64,000 nt of DNA from Candidatus Zemynaea palustris (GTDB taxonomy: Bacteria; Vulcanimicrobiota; Vulcanimicrobiia; Vulcanimicrobiales; Vulcanimicrobiaceae), in assembly GCA_003134695.1 (NCBI GenBank), contig PLCB01000058.1, positions 1 through 64,000 of the forward strand. Direction: 5' to 3'. Positions within the stretch are counted from its first letter, which is position 1. Each line of letters starts with the position of its first letter. The notes under the pieces are model-generated. The model saw nothing but the letters and a program-made list of their open reading frames with translations. It made no database searches and was not told where the DNA came from. The position numbers and the translations under genes were made by a program. Positions 1-9,837 of the stretch are shown here, piece after piece.

Positions 1-888
<888 letters not shown>

Positions 889-1179
889 ATTTCTTGACCG
901 ATCTTGCGACCGGAAAAGTTTTTCGGAGCTTTTGAGGCTCTAAAAATCGCTGACTAAGCATTCTGCGGTTCTTTTGCGACGATCTCATCGTCGATCGACA
1001 GCTCATGTGCTAAAGCACACTTCGCTGCCTCTCTCCTCGATCTCGCGCAAAACAATCCGCAGATTTGATCTCGGTTGCCATCAACCGGGATCGGTCATTT
1101 TCTGTACGGTCGAACGTGCCGGCGAACCGGCGATCGTATCGACCAAACTCACTTATTCTCTCAACGGAAAAACTCAAAC

Positions 1180-1199
1180 AAAAAAGCGGCTTGCGCCGC
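1180..1199 (-). terminator. Intrinsic-terminator-like hairpin inside the rRNA leader
   Basis: Read on the minus strand, arms GCGGC and GCCGC close a GCAA tetraloop and are followed at once by six T residues (1180-1185). This is the layout of a Rho-independent terminator, although the stem is only five pairs. It lies after the boxA-like element and before 16S, so it would stop transcripts that lack antitermination, or end read-through from the efflux operon. Confidence 0.5.
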
Positions 1200-1252
1200 A
1201 TGTCTGCCCGTTCTCCGTTAGGAGACCCACAAACTTATGCGTTACTGCACTG

Positions 1253-1269
1253 CTCAGTTTTCAAGGAAC
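1253..1269 (-). promoter_or_regulatory. boxA-like antitermination element
   Basis: The minus strand reads GTTCCTTGAAAACTGAG, very close to the boxA sequence typical of Firmicutes and related rRNA leaders (TTCTTTGAAAACT). NusB and S10 would bind it in the transcript to make RNA polymerase resistant to termination. It lies about 80 bases after the predicted start site and upstream of the terminator-like hairpin. Confidence 0.6.
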
Positions 1270-1346
1270 GAACGCCGACCCCAAGACCCTTTCGGACCCG
1301 GGTTTCGACCGCGACGAAAAAGCGTGGCGTCGGAGTCACGGCGACC

Positions 1347-1375
1347 ATGATACACTGCCCCTCAGGCACAGTCAA
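1347..1375 (-). promoter_or_regulatory. Sigma70-type promoter of the rRNA operon
   Basis: Minus strand -35 TTGACT (1370-1375), exact 17-base spacer, -10 TATCAT (1347-1352). It begins only about 75 bases after the stop codon of the RND pump gene on the same strand, and transcripts would start near 1340. Confidence 0.75.
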
Positions 1376-1449
1376 GGCGAAAGTCACCGCGCGTCCGTAA
1401 CAGCGTCGCGCGCAAAGCGGTTGCAAACAGGGCAAGGCAAGCGAGCCAC

Positions 1450-4400
1450 TTAGCCGGCGGCGTCGACGAGCGCGGCCTCCCCGGAGAGATCCGGCGCCGG
1501 ATGCGCCTTCGGCTCGCGAGCGGGCGCTAGCTCGCCGGCAAGAGCGACGTAGACGACCGGGACCAGCACGAGGGTCAGCAAGAGCGAGCTGGCGAGGCCG
1601 CCGATCACGACCGTCCCGAGTGAAGCGGCGGCCTGCGCTCCCGGATCGAGGTCGAGCGCGAGCGGGGCCATCCCGGCGATCATCGCGACGGTCGTCATCA
1701 GGATCGGCCGGAACCGCTCTCGGGCGGCCTCGGCCATCGCGGCGACGCGGTCGAGCCCTTCCTCGCGCCGCATATCGGCGAAGTCGACGAGCAGGATCCC
1801 GTTCTTGGTGACCAGGCCGATCAGGAGCACCGACCCGATCAGTGAGAAGAGATTCAGCGTCTCGTGCGTCAGAGCGAGCGAGCCAAGCGCGCCCACCGCC
1901 GCGACCGGGACCGCGAACATGATGATGAACGGCGTGCGGTAGCTGTTGTAGAGCGCGACCATCAACAGATAGACGAGTAGGATCGAGAGCATGAGCGCGA
2001 CGCTCATCCCGGCGACGGTCGCGCTGACTTCCTGTACGTTTCCGCCGGCCGTCGGAGCGACGCTGACGCTCGCCGGGAGGTGGAGCGCCTTGAGCCGTTG
2101 CGTGAACGCCCGCTGAACGTTCGAAAGCAGCGCGCCGGAAGCGAGGTTTGCCCCGACGTAGACGACGCTCTGACGATTGACGCGCATGATCATCGGCGGC
2201 GCCGGAGCCTGAACGAGGTGCGCGATGTCGCCGACGTGGACGATCGCGCCGTCGGCGGCGCGGAGCGGGATCGACTCGATGTTCGAGAGCGAGTTCAGCG
2301 CCGACTGCGGGTAGATAACCAAGACGTCCTTGAGGCCGTCCGGACCAGTGAATTGGGTTGCGAGATCGCCGCCGAATGCGGCTCGGATCGCTGTCGACGC
2401 CGTCCCGATGCTCGCGCTCAGCGCACGCGCGCGGTCGCGATCGAACTGCACCTCGACCTGCGGCGCGTTGGCCGTGGCGGAGGTCGTGACGTCGATCGAG
2501 CCCGGCGTCGCATTGAGCGCAGCGACGACTTGGGCCGCGTACTTCTCCGGCTGGCCGCCGAGGTCGGAGACGACCTCATCGATCGGCTGCGAATTGCCGC
2601 CGGCGATGTCGGTCGCCGGGACGGCGACGATCGTCCCGTTCGGGACGGCCCGCGCCGCTTGCTCTTGCAGCTGTTGCGCCCAGTACGCGGTCGAATGCGC
2701 CCGATTGTCTTTAAGGTAGACGGCGATCTGACCGAGTGCAGCGTTGTCGATGAACCCCGTCAGTTGCCCCAGGTACGCGCCGGCCGTCGACGACTCCGCA
2801 CGCAGATCGGGGATTCCGTCGACGATGCGCTCGACCGCCAACACGCCGCGTCGCGTCGTTTCGAGCGGCGTTCCGCTCGGGAAGCTCAGCGTTACGAAGA
2901 TCTGGCCGCGATCGACTGCCGGGATGTATTCGAACCCGACCAAGCCGAGTGGGATCAGGAAGAACGCGACGACGAGCGAGGCGAACGAGACGAGCACGAC
3001 CAAACGCCCATTTCCGAAGGCCCACTGCAGGATGCGGTCGACGTAGGCGTTCCGTGCTTGCTCGAATCTCTCGGCGAATCGCTCGATGAGCGACCACGGC
3101 TTCCACGTCGAGAGCAGGGCCCAGCGACCGGCAAGCGCCGGGGTCACCGTAAACGAAACCCACAGCGACGTGAGCGTCGCGACCGTGACGACCAGACCGA
3201 ACTCGCGCAAGAACAGCCCGACCGACCCCGGCAAGAACGAAATCGGGAGGAAGACGACGACGTCGACCAAGGTAATCACGATCGCCGCGACGCCGATCTC
3301 GCTGCGTCCGCGGACGGCCGCGACCATCGGCGCCTCGCCGCGTGAGTAGTGGCGCTCGACGTTCTCGAGGATGACGATCGAGTCGTCGACCAAAATTCCG
3401 ATGATGAGCGTCATGGCGAGCAATGAAACCGTGTCGAGCGTAAAGTGCGCGAGCTTCATCGCAGCCAACGTCACGAGCAGCGAAGACGGGATCGCGATCA
3501 TCACCACGATCGCATTGCGCCACGAGCGGAGGAAGAACAGCATCACCACCCCGGTGAAGATGATCGCCTCGCCGAGCGTGCGGAAGACACCCGTGAGCTG
3601 CTGTTCGGTGTAGGTCGACTGGACGTTCAAGACCGAGAACTGGACGTCGGGATAGGTCCGTTGCAAATCGGGGAGCGCGGCCAAGACGCGTTTCGAAGTT
3701 TCGACTTCGCTCGTGCCGGCCGCTTTCTGAATGTCGAGCGTGACGCATGGGATACCATCGGAATACGCAAAGACGCGCTGGGTTTCGAAAGCGTCCTTGA
3801 CGTTGGCGACGTCGCCGATCCGATACAGCCTCGGCGAAGCACTCCAAGCGTTCGCCGCCGACGCACTGGCATTCGATGCGCCGGAGCTAAGGAGCAGCCC
3901 CGCGACGGTCGAGACTCCTTGGATGTCGCCGCGAACATCGAGGTTGGTCTCGCGGTTCGGAGCGTAGATGATCCCACCGGGCGAGCGAATGTTGTTTTGC
4001 GTGATCGTGCTGACGATATCGGTCAAGGTAAAGCCGGTGGACGAGAGCGCGTGCGGATTTACGTCGACCTGGATCGAGGGCGTGACCGTCCCGTTCTCTT
4101 GGACGAACGAGACGCCGGGGATCTGCTCGAGCGCCGGTACGATCTTATTGACCGTGAGCGACGAGAGGTCGCCGGGCGTGAGAGTTCGCGACCGCAACAC
4201 GAGCGAAACGACGATCGCTTCACTCGGGTTGTAGACCAGGATCTGCGGCGTCGTCAAGTCGTTGGGGAGCTGGCGCTGCGCGTTCTGCACGCGCCCTTGC
4301 ACCTGAACCAGATCGTTGTTCTGATCCGAGGTCAGGTTAAAGACGGCGACCACCGACGCTTGCCCCGGTTGAATCGACGTTTCGAGGTGATCGAGGTTGG

Positions 4401-4623
4401 GTGCGCCGGCGAGTTGATCTTCGAGCGGGCGGACGATCGCGTCGCGCATCTCCGTCGTCGAGGCGCCCGGATAACTCAGTCGTACTTGAATCGACGGGAC
4501 GTCGGTGCTCGGGAATTGTTGTTGTACGAGGCCGAACGCGCTCACCAGCCCCGCGAGCAGCACCAGGGACAGAAAGACGGTGACGAGCGTCGGGCGTTCG
4601 ACGAACAGGCGAGTGAGGTTCAT
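1450..4623 (-). CDS. RND efflux pump, HAE1 (AcrB/MdtC-type) subunit, distal copy
   Basis: A 1057-residue inner-membrane proton-driven exporter, the usual length for hydrophobe/amphiphile RND pumps. The N-terminal helix (about 12-33) is followed by a porter domain, helices TM2-6, a second porter domain and TM8-12. The proton-relay residues are in place: Asp413-Asp414 in GILVDDSIVILE and Lys940 in GLVTKNGILLVD, equal to AcrB Asp407/408 and Lys940. Its ATG overlaps the stop of the upstream RND gene (ATGA, 4620-4623). Two unequal RND genes after one adaptor suggest a mixed trimer as in MdtBC. Substrates cannot be read from the sequence, and no TolC-type outer-membrane gene accompanies it. Confidence 0.95.
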   Translation of the reverse strand: MNLTRLFVERPTLVTVFLSLVLLAGLVSAFGLVQQQFPSTDVPSIQVRLSYPGASTTEMRDAIVRPLEDQLAGAPNLDHLETSIQPGQASVVAVFNLTSDQNNDLVQVQGRVQNAQRQLPNDLTTPQILVYNPSEAIVVSLVLRSRTLTPGDLSSLTVNKIVPALEQIPGVSFVQENGTVTPSIQVDVNPHALSSTGFTLTDIVSTITQNNIRSPGGIIYAPNRETNLDVRGDIQGVSTVAGLLLSSGASNASASAANAWSASPRLYRIGDVANVKDAFETQRVFAYSDGIPCVTLDIQKAAGTSEVETSKRVLAALPDLQRTYPDVQFSVLNVQSTYTEQQLTGVFRTLGEAIIFTGVVMLFFLRSWRNAIVVMIAIPSSLLVTLAAMKLAHFTLDTVSLLAMTLIIGILVDDSIVILENVERHYSRGEAPMVAAVRGRSEIGVAAIVITLVDVVVFLPISFLPGSVGLFLREFGLVVTVATLTSLWVSFTVTPALAGRWALLSTWKPWSLIERFAERFEQARNAYVDRILQWAFGNGRLVVLVSFASLVVAFFLIPLGLVGFEYIPAVDRGQIFVTLSFPSGTPLETTRRGVLAVERIVDGIPDLRAESSTAGAYLGQLTGFIDNAALGQIAVYLKDNRAHSTAYWAQQLQEQAARAVPNGTIVAVPATDIAGGNSQPIDEVVSDLGGQPEKYAAQVVAALNATPGSIDVTTSATANAPQVEVQFDRDRARALSASIGTASTAIRAAFGGDLATQFTGPDGLKDVLVIYPQSALNSLSNIESIPLRAADGAIVHVGDIAHLVQAPAPPMIMRVNRQSVVYVGANLASGALLSNVQRAFTQRLKALHLPASVSVAPTAGGNVQEVSATVAGMSVALMLSILLVYLLMVALYNSYRTPFIIMFAVPVAAVGALGSLALTHETLNLFSLIGSVLLIGLVTKNGILLVDFADMRREEGLDRVAAMAEAARERFRPILMTTVAMIAGMAPLALDLDPGAQAAASLGTVVIGGLASSLLLTLVLVPVVYVALAGELAPAREPKAHPAPDLSGEAALVDAAG

Positions 4624-7600
4624 GCCCTCTCCGCTGCCGTCGGCATCTTCTTCGGCGGGCCGGGCGCGAGCCAGACGTAGACGATCGGAATCAAGACCAG
4701 CGTGAGAATCAGCGAACTCGTGAGGCCGCCGATCACCACGGTTCCGAGCGAACGCTTCGCCGCAGAGCCCGGATCGAGCGCGAGCGCGAGCGGCGTCATA
4801 CCGCAGATCATCGAGAACGTCGTCATGATGATCGGGCGAAACCGCTCGCGGGCTGCATCTTTGATCGCCGTGATTTTGTCGAGCCCCGCCTCGACTTTGA
4901 GGATCGCGAAGTCGACGAGCAAGATCCCGTTCTTCGTCACCAATCCGACGAGCATGACGACGCCGATCAAGGAAAACAGGTTCAGGCTTTGGTGACTGAG
5001 CGCGAGCGCGCCGAAGGCGCCGATCGCAGCGACGGGGACCGCGAACATGACCACCAGCGGCGCGCGGTACGCGTCGTAAAGCGCGACCATGAGAAGATAG
5101 ACCAAGACGAACGAGAGCGCGAGCGTCATCCCGAGACCGCTCAGCGCTTGAGAGAGATTCTGCTGCTGTCCGCCCGCGTTCTGACCGATCTTCACGACGT
5201 TCGGCAGATGGAGATCGGCGACGCGCTGCATGAACGCGCGTTGCACCGTCGAGAGCGCCGTTCCGGGTGCGATGTTTCCGCTGATGTGGATGACGGTCTG
5301 GCGGTTCACGCGAGTCATCAACGCGCCCGACGGTTTGTTCTGCAGAATTGCCACGTCGCCGAGATGGATGATGTTGCCGTTGCGGGTTCGGACCGGAATT
5401 TGGCGGAGGAAGGCAAGGCTCGTCTGGTCGGCCTGCGGGAAGAGGACCTGGACGTACTTGATCCCACGGACCGTGTCGAACTGGGTCGCCAAGGTTCCGC
5501 CGAACGCACCGCGCACCGCCTGCGAAGCCAATCCGATGTCGGCGTCGAGCGCGCGCGCGCGATCGCGGTCGAACTGGATGTCGATCTGCGGCGCGAGTAG
5601 GAGCTGCGAGCTATTGACGTTGACGGCGCCCGGCGTATCTTGGAGTGCCTGCAGGATCTGCGGAGCGTAGGCGTCGGGCTCGCCGCGCGTCGTCGTCACC
5701 GTGAAGTCGAGTGGTTGCGCGTTTCCGCCGCGCGTTCCGGTCGCCGGAATTGCGACGACGCGCGCGTCCGGGACGAGTCCGTGGCCGAGCACGGTCATGC
5801 GCCGCGCGACTTGGTCGGTCGACTGCTTGCGATTCGGCGCGAGGAAGACGCGAAGCTGGCCGTTCGAGCCGAGATTGATCCCGCCGCCGAAGCCGGCTTG
5901 CGACGTGCCGGAGGTCGAAGTGATCCGCGCGACGTCGGGGATCGCTTGCAGGTAGGCCTCGGTCACCTTGCGGACCGCGGCGTCGGTCGTGGCGAGCGGC
6001 GTCCCCGTCGGGAACTGGATGCCGACGAAGATCTGGCCGCGATCGACCGACGGGATGAATTCGAAGCCGATGTAACCCAGCGGGATGAGCGCGATCGCGC
6101 TCAGCGTGAGAACGCCCGCGCCGACGGCGACCGGTATCGGTACGCGGAATGCGCCGGGGAGAATCCGTTCGATGTAGACGTCACGCAGCCATGAGAAGCC
6201 GTCCGCGAAGGCGCGAATCAGGGGCGGCGCACGCCACGTGGAAAGCAGCGACCAATTGCCGGCCAGCGCCGGCGTAATCGTGAACGAGACGAACAGCGAA
6301 GTCAAGGTTGCGATCGTTACGACCACCCCGAATTCGCTCAAGAATCGTCCGGTTTGGCCGGGCAAGAATGCGATCGGAAGAAAGACGACGACGTCTACCA
6401 AAGTGATCACGATCGCCGCGACCCCGATTTCGCTGCGCCCGAGGATCGCCGCAGTGCGCGGCGCCTCGCCGCCTTCGAAATGCCGCCCGACGTTTTCGAG
6501 GATGACGATCGAGTCGTCGACCAGTATCCCGATGATCAAGGTCATCGCGAGCAGCGAGACAGTGTCGATCGTGTAGCCGACGATGCGCATGACGAAGAGC
6601 GTCACGAACAGCGAGGCCGGGATGGCGATCATCACGACCAACGCGCTGCGCCACGACTTGAGGAAAAAGAGCATCGCGATCCCCGTAAAGAGGATCCCAA
6701 GGAGCAGTGTCTGCAGGACGCCCCACAGTTGCGCGCGGGTGTCGTCGGCTTGGACGTTGAGGACGCGGAAAGCGACGTCGGGGAACTGCGCTTCGATCGC
6801 CGGAAGGGCGGCGAGGACCGCTTCCGAGGCGGCCACCTCGCTCGCGCCGTTTGCCTTCTGCACGTTGAGCGTGATCGCCGATCGCCCGTCGACGTACGAG
6901 TAGACGCGCTTGGGTTCATACCAGTCGGTGACGGTCGCGACGTCGCCGATGCGCGTGAACTCCCGCTCGCTCGAAAACGGGTTGAGCGTGAGGCTCGCGG
7001 CACCACTGGAGGCGACGCCGTTGCTCAAGTTGAGGGCTTGGTTCGTCGAGCCGCTGATCGGAGAGTACTTCTGCGTCAAGGTCCCGGAGGGAGAGGTCGC
7101 GCCTAGCAGCACGGTGCTCGACCCGCTCAGCAGGAGGCTCGCGATCGATTGCGGCGTCTGCACGTCGCCGCGCACGTCGATCGTCGTCTCACGGTTTGGG
7201 AGATAGGCGATCCCGCCCGGCGCGCGCACGTTGTTCGACTGGATCGCGGTGACGACGTCGGTCGTCGTGAAGCGGCGAGCCGCGAGTTTGCCGGGATCGA
7301 CCGTAACCTCGAGTGCCGGCGTGACCGTGCCGCTCGCGCCGACGTTCGAAACCCCCGGAACTTGGGCGATCGCCGGTACGATGTTGTTGGTGACGATCGC
7401 CGAGAGCGCGGGGATCGTGAGCGAACGCGAGGTCAACGAAAGGGTGACGACCGTCGACTGCGACGGGTCGAAGGTTCGAATGGCCGGCGCCGGCAGGTCG
7501 GCGGGCAGCGCCGCGCGCGCGATCTGCACGCGGTCTTGAACTTCGGTCAGATCGGTCGTCTCGTTCGAAGCGAGGTCGAAGGTCGCCGAGATGTTCGCCT

Positions 7601-7865
7601 GGTTCTGTTGAATCGAGGTGTTGATGTGATCCAGGTTGGGCGCGCCGGCGATCGCATCTTCGATCGGCCGGACGACCGCATCGCGCAATTCCGATGGTGA
7701 AGCGCCAGGATACGAGACGCCGACGTTGATCGTCGGGAAGTCGATGTTCGGGAACTCCTGCTGAACCACCGTCGCGAGCGCGAAACAACCGCCGAGCGTG
7801 ATCACCGCGATCAGCACAAAGACCAGCGGCGGCCGGTTGACGAAAAGCCGGGTAATGCGCTCCAT
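4620..7865 (-). CDS. RND efflux pump, HAE1 (AcrB/MdtB-type) subunit, proximal copy
   Basis: A 1081-residue paralogue of the next gene, with the same order of helices and porter domains. The relay acids are Asp450-Asp451 (GILVDDSIVILE) and the lysine is Lys978 (VTKNGILLVD). It is longer because of a Ser/Gly/Thr/Asn-rich insertion at about residues 245-298 in the first large periplasmic domain, just before the conserved RIGDVA segment; the paralogue has only a short linker there. Its ATG directly follows the adaptor stop with no spacer. It is probably part of a tripartite pump with the adaptor and either a homo- or heterotrimer. Confidence 0.95.
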   Translation of the reverse strand: MERITRLFVNRPPLVFVLIAVITLGGCFALATVVQQEFPNIDFPTINVGVSYPGASPSELRDAVVRPIEDAIAGAPNLDHINTSIQQNQANISATFDLASNETTDLTEVQDRVQIARAALPADLPAPAIRTFDPSQSTVVTLSLTSRSLTIPALSAIVTNNIVPAIAQVPGVSNVGASGTVTPALEVTVDPGKLAARRFTTTDVVTAIQSNNVRAPGGIAYLPNRETTIDVRGDVQTPQSIASLLLSGSSTVLLGATSPSGTLTQKYSPISGSTNQALNLSNGVASSGAASLTLNPFSSEREFTRIGDVATVTDWYEPKRVYSYVDGRSAITLNVQKANGASEVAASEAVLAALPAIEAQFPDVAFRVLNVQADDTRAQLWGVLQTLLLGILFTGIAMLFFLKSWRSALVVMIAIPASLFVTLFVMRIVGYTIDTVSLLAMTLIIGILVDDSIVILENVGRHFEGGEAPRTAAILGRSEIGVAAIVITLVDVVVFLPIAFLPGQTGRFLSEFGVVVTIATLTSLFVSFTITPALAGNWSLLSTWRAPPLIRAFADGFSWLRDVYIERILPGAFRVPIPVAVGAGVLTLSAIALIPLGYIGFEFIPSVDRGQIFVGIQFPTGTPLATTDAAVRKVTEAYLQAIPDVARITSTSGTSQAGFGGGINLGSNGQLRVFLAPNRKQSTDQVARRMTVLGHGLVPDARVVAIPATGTRGGNAQPLDFTVTTTRGEPDAYAPQILQALQDTPGAVNVNSSQLLLAPQIDIQFDRDRARALDADIGLASQAVRGAFGGTLATQFDTVRGIKYVQVLFPQADQTSLAFLRQIPVRTRNGNIIHLGDVAILQNKPSGALMTRVNRQTVIHISGNIAPGTALSTVQRAFMQRVADLHLPNVVKIGQNAGGQQQNLSQALSGLGMTLALSFVLVYLLMVALYDAYRAPLVVMFAVPVAAIGAFGALALSHQSLNLFSLIGVVMLVGLVTKNGILLVDFAILKVEAGLDKITAIKDAARERFRPIIMTTFSMICGMTPLALALDPGSAAKRSLGTVVIGGLTSSLILTLVLIPIVYVWLAPGPPKKMPTAAERA

Positions 7866-9206
7866 CTAGGGAGCGTTTTGGACGAGCGTTTGCCCGTCGG
7901 TCACGCCGAGTTGCCCGTTGGCGACGACGCTCTGGCCGGCTTTGATCCCGGTGACGATCGAGGTCGCTCCGTCGGAGGCGAGTTCGCGGACGTGGACCGT
8001 CTTGGCGACGACGTCGACGAGCTGGTCGTCGGCGATCATCAACGACGTATGCGTGTCGTCGAGAAACGCGGTCGTCGGGACCCCGACGCCCCGGACGGCC
8101 GGAAGCGAAATGGTCGCGGAGACCGGCAAACCGGACTGCAAACGCCGGTCGGGATTCTGGACGAGCACCTTGACCGTGAAGTTGGTCGAGCCCGGCGTCA
8201 CCTGGCCCAGAACCGCGACGACGCGCCCTTGATAGGCGGTGTTCGCGTTCCCCGAGACGCTCAGTGTTACCGGCGCACCGACGGGGATCGCGAACGTGTC
8301 GGCGCTCGACGCATTGAGTTCGGCGTAGACCTTGTCGAGCTGTTGGATCGTGAAGATCGTTCGCGCGCCTGGATATTCTCCCGGGTTGAGGTTGCGGTTG
8401 ACGATCACGCCGTCGACCGGAGAGATGACCGTGGCTTTTGAGATCGTCGTTTGCAGTTGCCGAACTTGGGCGCGCCCTTGGTCGACGACGGCGTGCGCGG
8501 CGCGAGCGTCGGCGATCGCCGAGGCGATGTTCGCCGCCTGTAAACCGCTAGAGCTACCTCCGTTGACCGATTGCTGTGTCAGCGTCGTCTGGAGGTTGGC
8601 TTGCGCCGTACGAACTGCAGCCTGATCGTTGTTGACCACCGTCAGCTGCTGATCGACGACCTGCTGCGCGACGTAGCCGCCGCGTAAGAGGTCCTGGTCG
8701 CGCACGAGGTTGCTCGTATCGTTGGTCAGGGTGTGCTGTGCTTGGGCGAGCGCGGCTTGGGCCGATTTCACCTGATCGTTCGCGGTCCCGATATTGAGCC
8801 GCGCGGTATAGCGCATCATCGTGACCTTCGCGTCGGCGGAGGCGGCGGTCCGCATCTCGGTCACGACGGCGGCTTGGGCTTGCGCGAGTTGCGCTAGAAG
8901 GTCGGCGGTGTCGAGGACGGCCACGACCTCGCCGGCGGTGACGTGATCGCCTTCATTGACCGGCACACTGCGGGTCGGCTCGGAGAGGGAACTGGAGATC
9001 GCGACGTTTTGGAACGGCGCGATGATCCCGGAGATCGTCGTCGTCGCACGCACGATCGTGAGCTTCGCGGCCGCCGTCGGGATCGGGTTGGGCGATGCGC
9101 CGCCGCGGGCGCCCCTCCCGCCGCCCTTCGCGGCGCCCTGCTGCGCGCAGCCGCCCGCCACGAGGCTCGCGACGAGCAGCAGGGTGATCGCGCGTCCCGA
9201 CTTCAC
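7866..9206 (-). CDS. RND periplasmic adaptor (membrane-fusion) lipoprotein, HlyD/AcrA family
   Basis: A 446-residue adaptor linking the RND pump to an outer-membrane channel. An N-terminal signal ends in a lipobox with Cys20 (LVAGGC), so the mature protein should be lipid-anchored. Next come a Gly/Arg-rich linker, a first lipoyl half (GDHVTAGEVVAVLD), a Gln/Ala-rich helical hairpin (about 105-245), the second lipoyl half (SPVDGVIVNRNLNPGEY), a beta-barrel domain and the membrane-proximal domain. The start is GTG, immediately after the stop of the upstream gene. It sits between the Spy-like gene and the pump genes in a four-gene operon. Confidence 0.93.
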   Translation of the reverse strand: MKSGRAITLLLVASLVAGGCAQQGAAKGGGRGARGGASPNPIPTAAAKLTIVRATTTISGIIAPFQNVAISSSLSEPTRSVPVNEGDHVTAGEVVAVLDTADLLAQLAQAQAAVVTEMRTAASADAKVTMMRYTARLNIGTANDQVKSAQAALAQAQHTLTNDTSNLVRDQDLLRGGYVAQQVVDQQLTVVNNDQAAVRTAQANLQTTLTQQSVNGGSSSGLQAANIASAIADARAAHAVVDQGRAQVRQLQTTISKATVISPVDGVIVNRNLNPGEYPGARTIFTIQQLDKVYAELNASSADTFAIPVGAPVTLSVSGNANTAYQGRVVAVLGQVTPGSTNFTVKVLVQNPDRRLQSGLPVSATISLPAVRGVGVPTTAFLDDTHTSLMIADDQLVDVVAKTVHVRELASDGATSIVTGIKAGQSVVANGQLGVTDGQTLVQNAP

Positions 9207-9650
9207 TTAGCTTGGCGTGCTTGCGGTCTGCGGACGGTTTTTCTGATACTTCGCGCGCATCGCGTCCATCTTCGCATGGAACTGCGTGCGCTGAGCGGGC
9301 GTCAGGACCGTGTCGATCTTCGCATATGCAGCCTTCATGTTCGCACGCATCGTCGTGCGGCTGGCCGGGTCAGTGCGGTCGAGGCCCGCGTTCTTCTTGC
9401 GGGCGTCGGCCATGATCGCGCGGATCTGCGCCTTCTGGTCGTCGCTGAGCCCGAGGGTTTGCAGAATCTTGCCCATCTGGTTTCCGCCGCGACGGCCACC
9501 CCCGCCGCCGGCACTATCCGGGGCGACACTCACCCCAGGACTCGCGGAGGCGTTGGCGTCGGCGTTCCCGGATTGGGAGCCGCCGGAGCAGGCCGAAAGG
9601 GCGGCGAGTGCGGCGACGAGCAGCGCCGTGGTCAAAAAGGGTCTATTCAT
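9207..9650 (-). CDS. Spy/CpxP-like LTxxQ-motif periplasmic lipoprotein
   Basis: A 147-residue protein with a signal peptide ending in lipobox LSAC (Cys21), a Gly/Ser-rich linker (22-57) and an all-helical C-terminal part carrying two LTxxQ-type motifs: LSDDQ (68-72) and LTPAQ (116-120). Proteins of this type (Spy, CpxP, ZraP) act as periplasmic chaperones or envelope-stress sensors. The start chosen is the ATG at 9650 with GGAGAA just upstream; a longer frame reaches 9899 but lacks a signal peptide at its start. As first gene of the efflux operon it may sense the stress the pump relieves. Confidence 0.85.
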   Translation of the reverse strand: MNRPFLTTALLVAALAALSACSGGSQSGNADANASASPGVSVAPDSAGGGGGRRGGNQMGKILQTLGLSDDQKAQIRAIMADARKKNAGLDRTDPASRTTMRANMKAAYAKIDTVLTPAQRTQFHAKMDAMRAKYQKNRPQTASTPS

Positions 9651-9837
9651 GGAAGATTCTCCGAAGATGGTGTTGGGACGAGTGAAATACCCATTGAAGT
9701 ATCGCCGCGAATGCTCAGAATGGGCTGGGGGCGCCGGTCCCGAGCCTTCGCGATCATCCGTTGCCGGCCCGGCCCCTGCCGGCGCATCCCTACCTAGGAC
9801 CGCGGGCGCCCGCGTTTCGACGGAGAATCGGCGGGGA

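Larger units (their letters stand above)
889..1340 (-). other. rRNA operon leader region (no protein gene)
   Basis: About 450 bases separate the predicted transcription start (near 1340) from the mature 16S end. I see no convincing protein gene here. Going downstream it holds a boxA-like element (1253-1269), a hairpin followed by a T run (1180-1199), and a GCAA-capped stem close to the 16S 5' end (903-918 on the plus strand), which may belong to the RNase III processing region. Confidence 0.75.

Noticed and set aside
1010-1030. tRNA within the rRNA leader
   Set aside because: No cloverleaf, T-loop or CCA-like end could be drawn; a tRNA would normally lie between 16S and 23S, outside the window.
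2080-4680. Long plus-strand open frames opposite the RND pump genes (for example 2080-3345 and 3445-4680)
   Set aside because: They mirror highly conserved pump genes on the other strand, are extreme in Arg/Asp content and have no ribosome sites; typical antisense shadows in GC-rich DNA.
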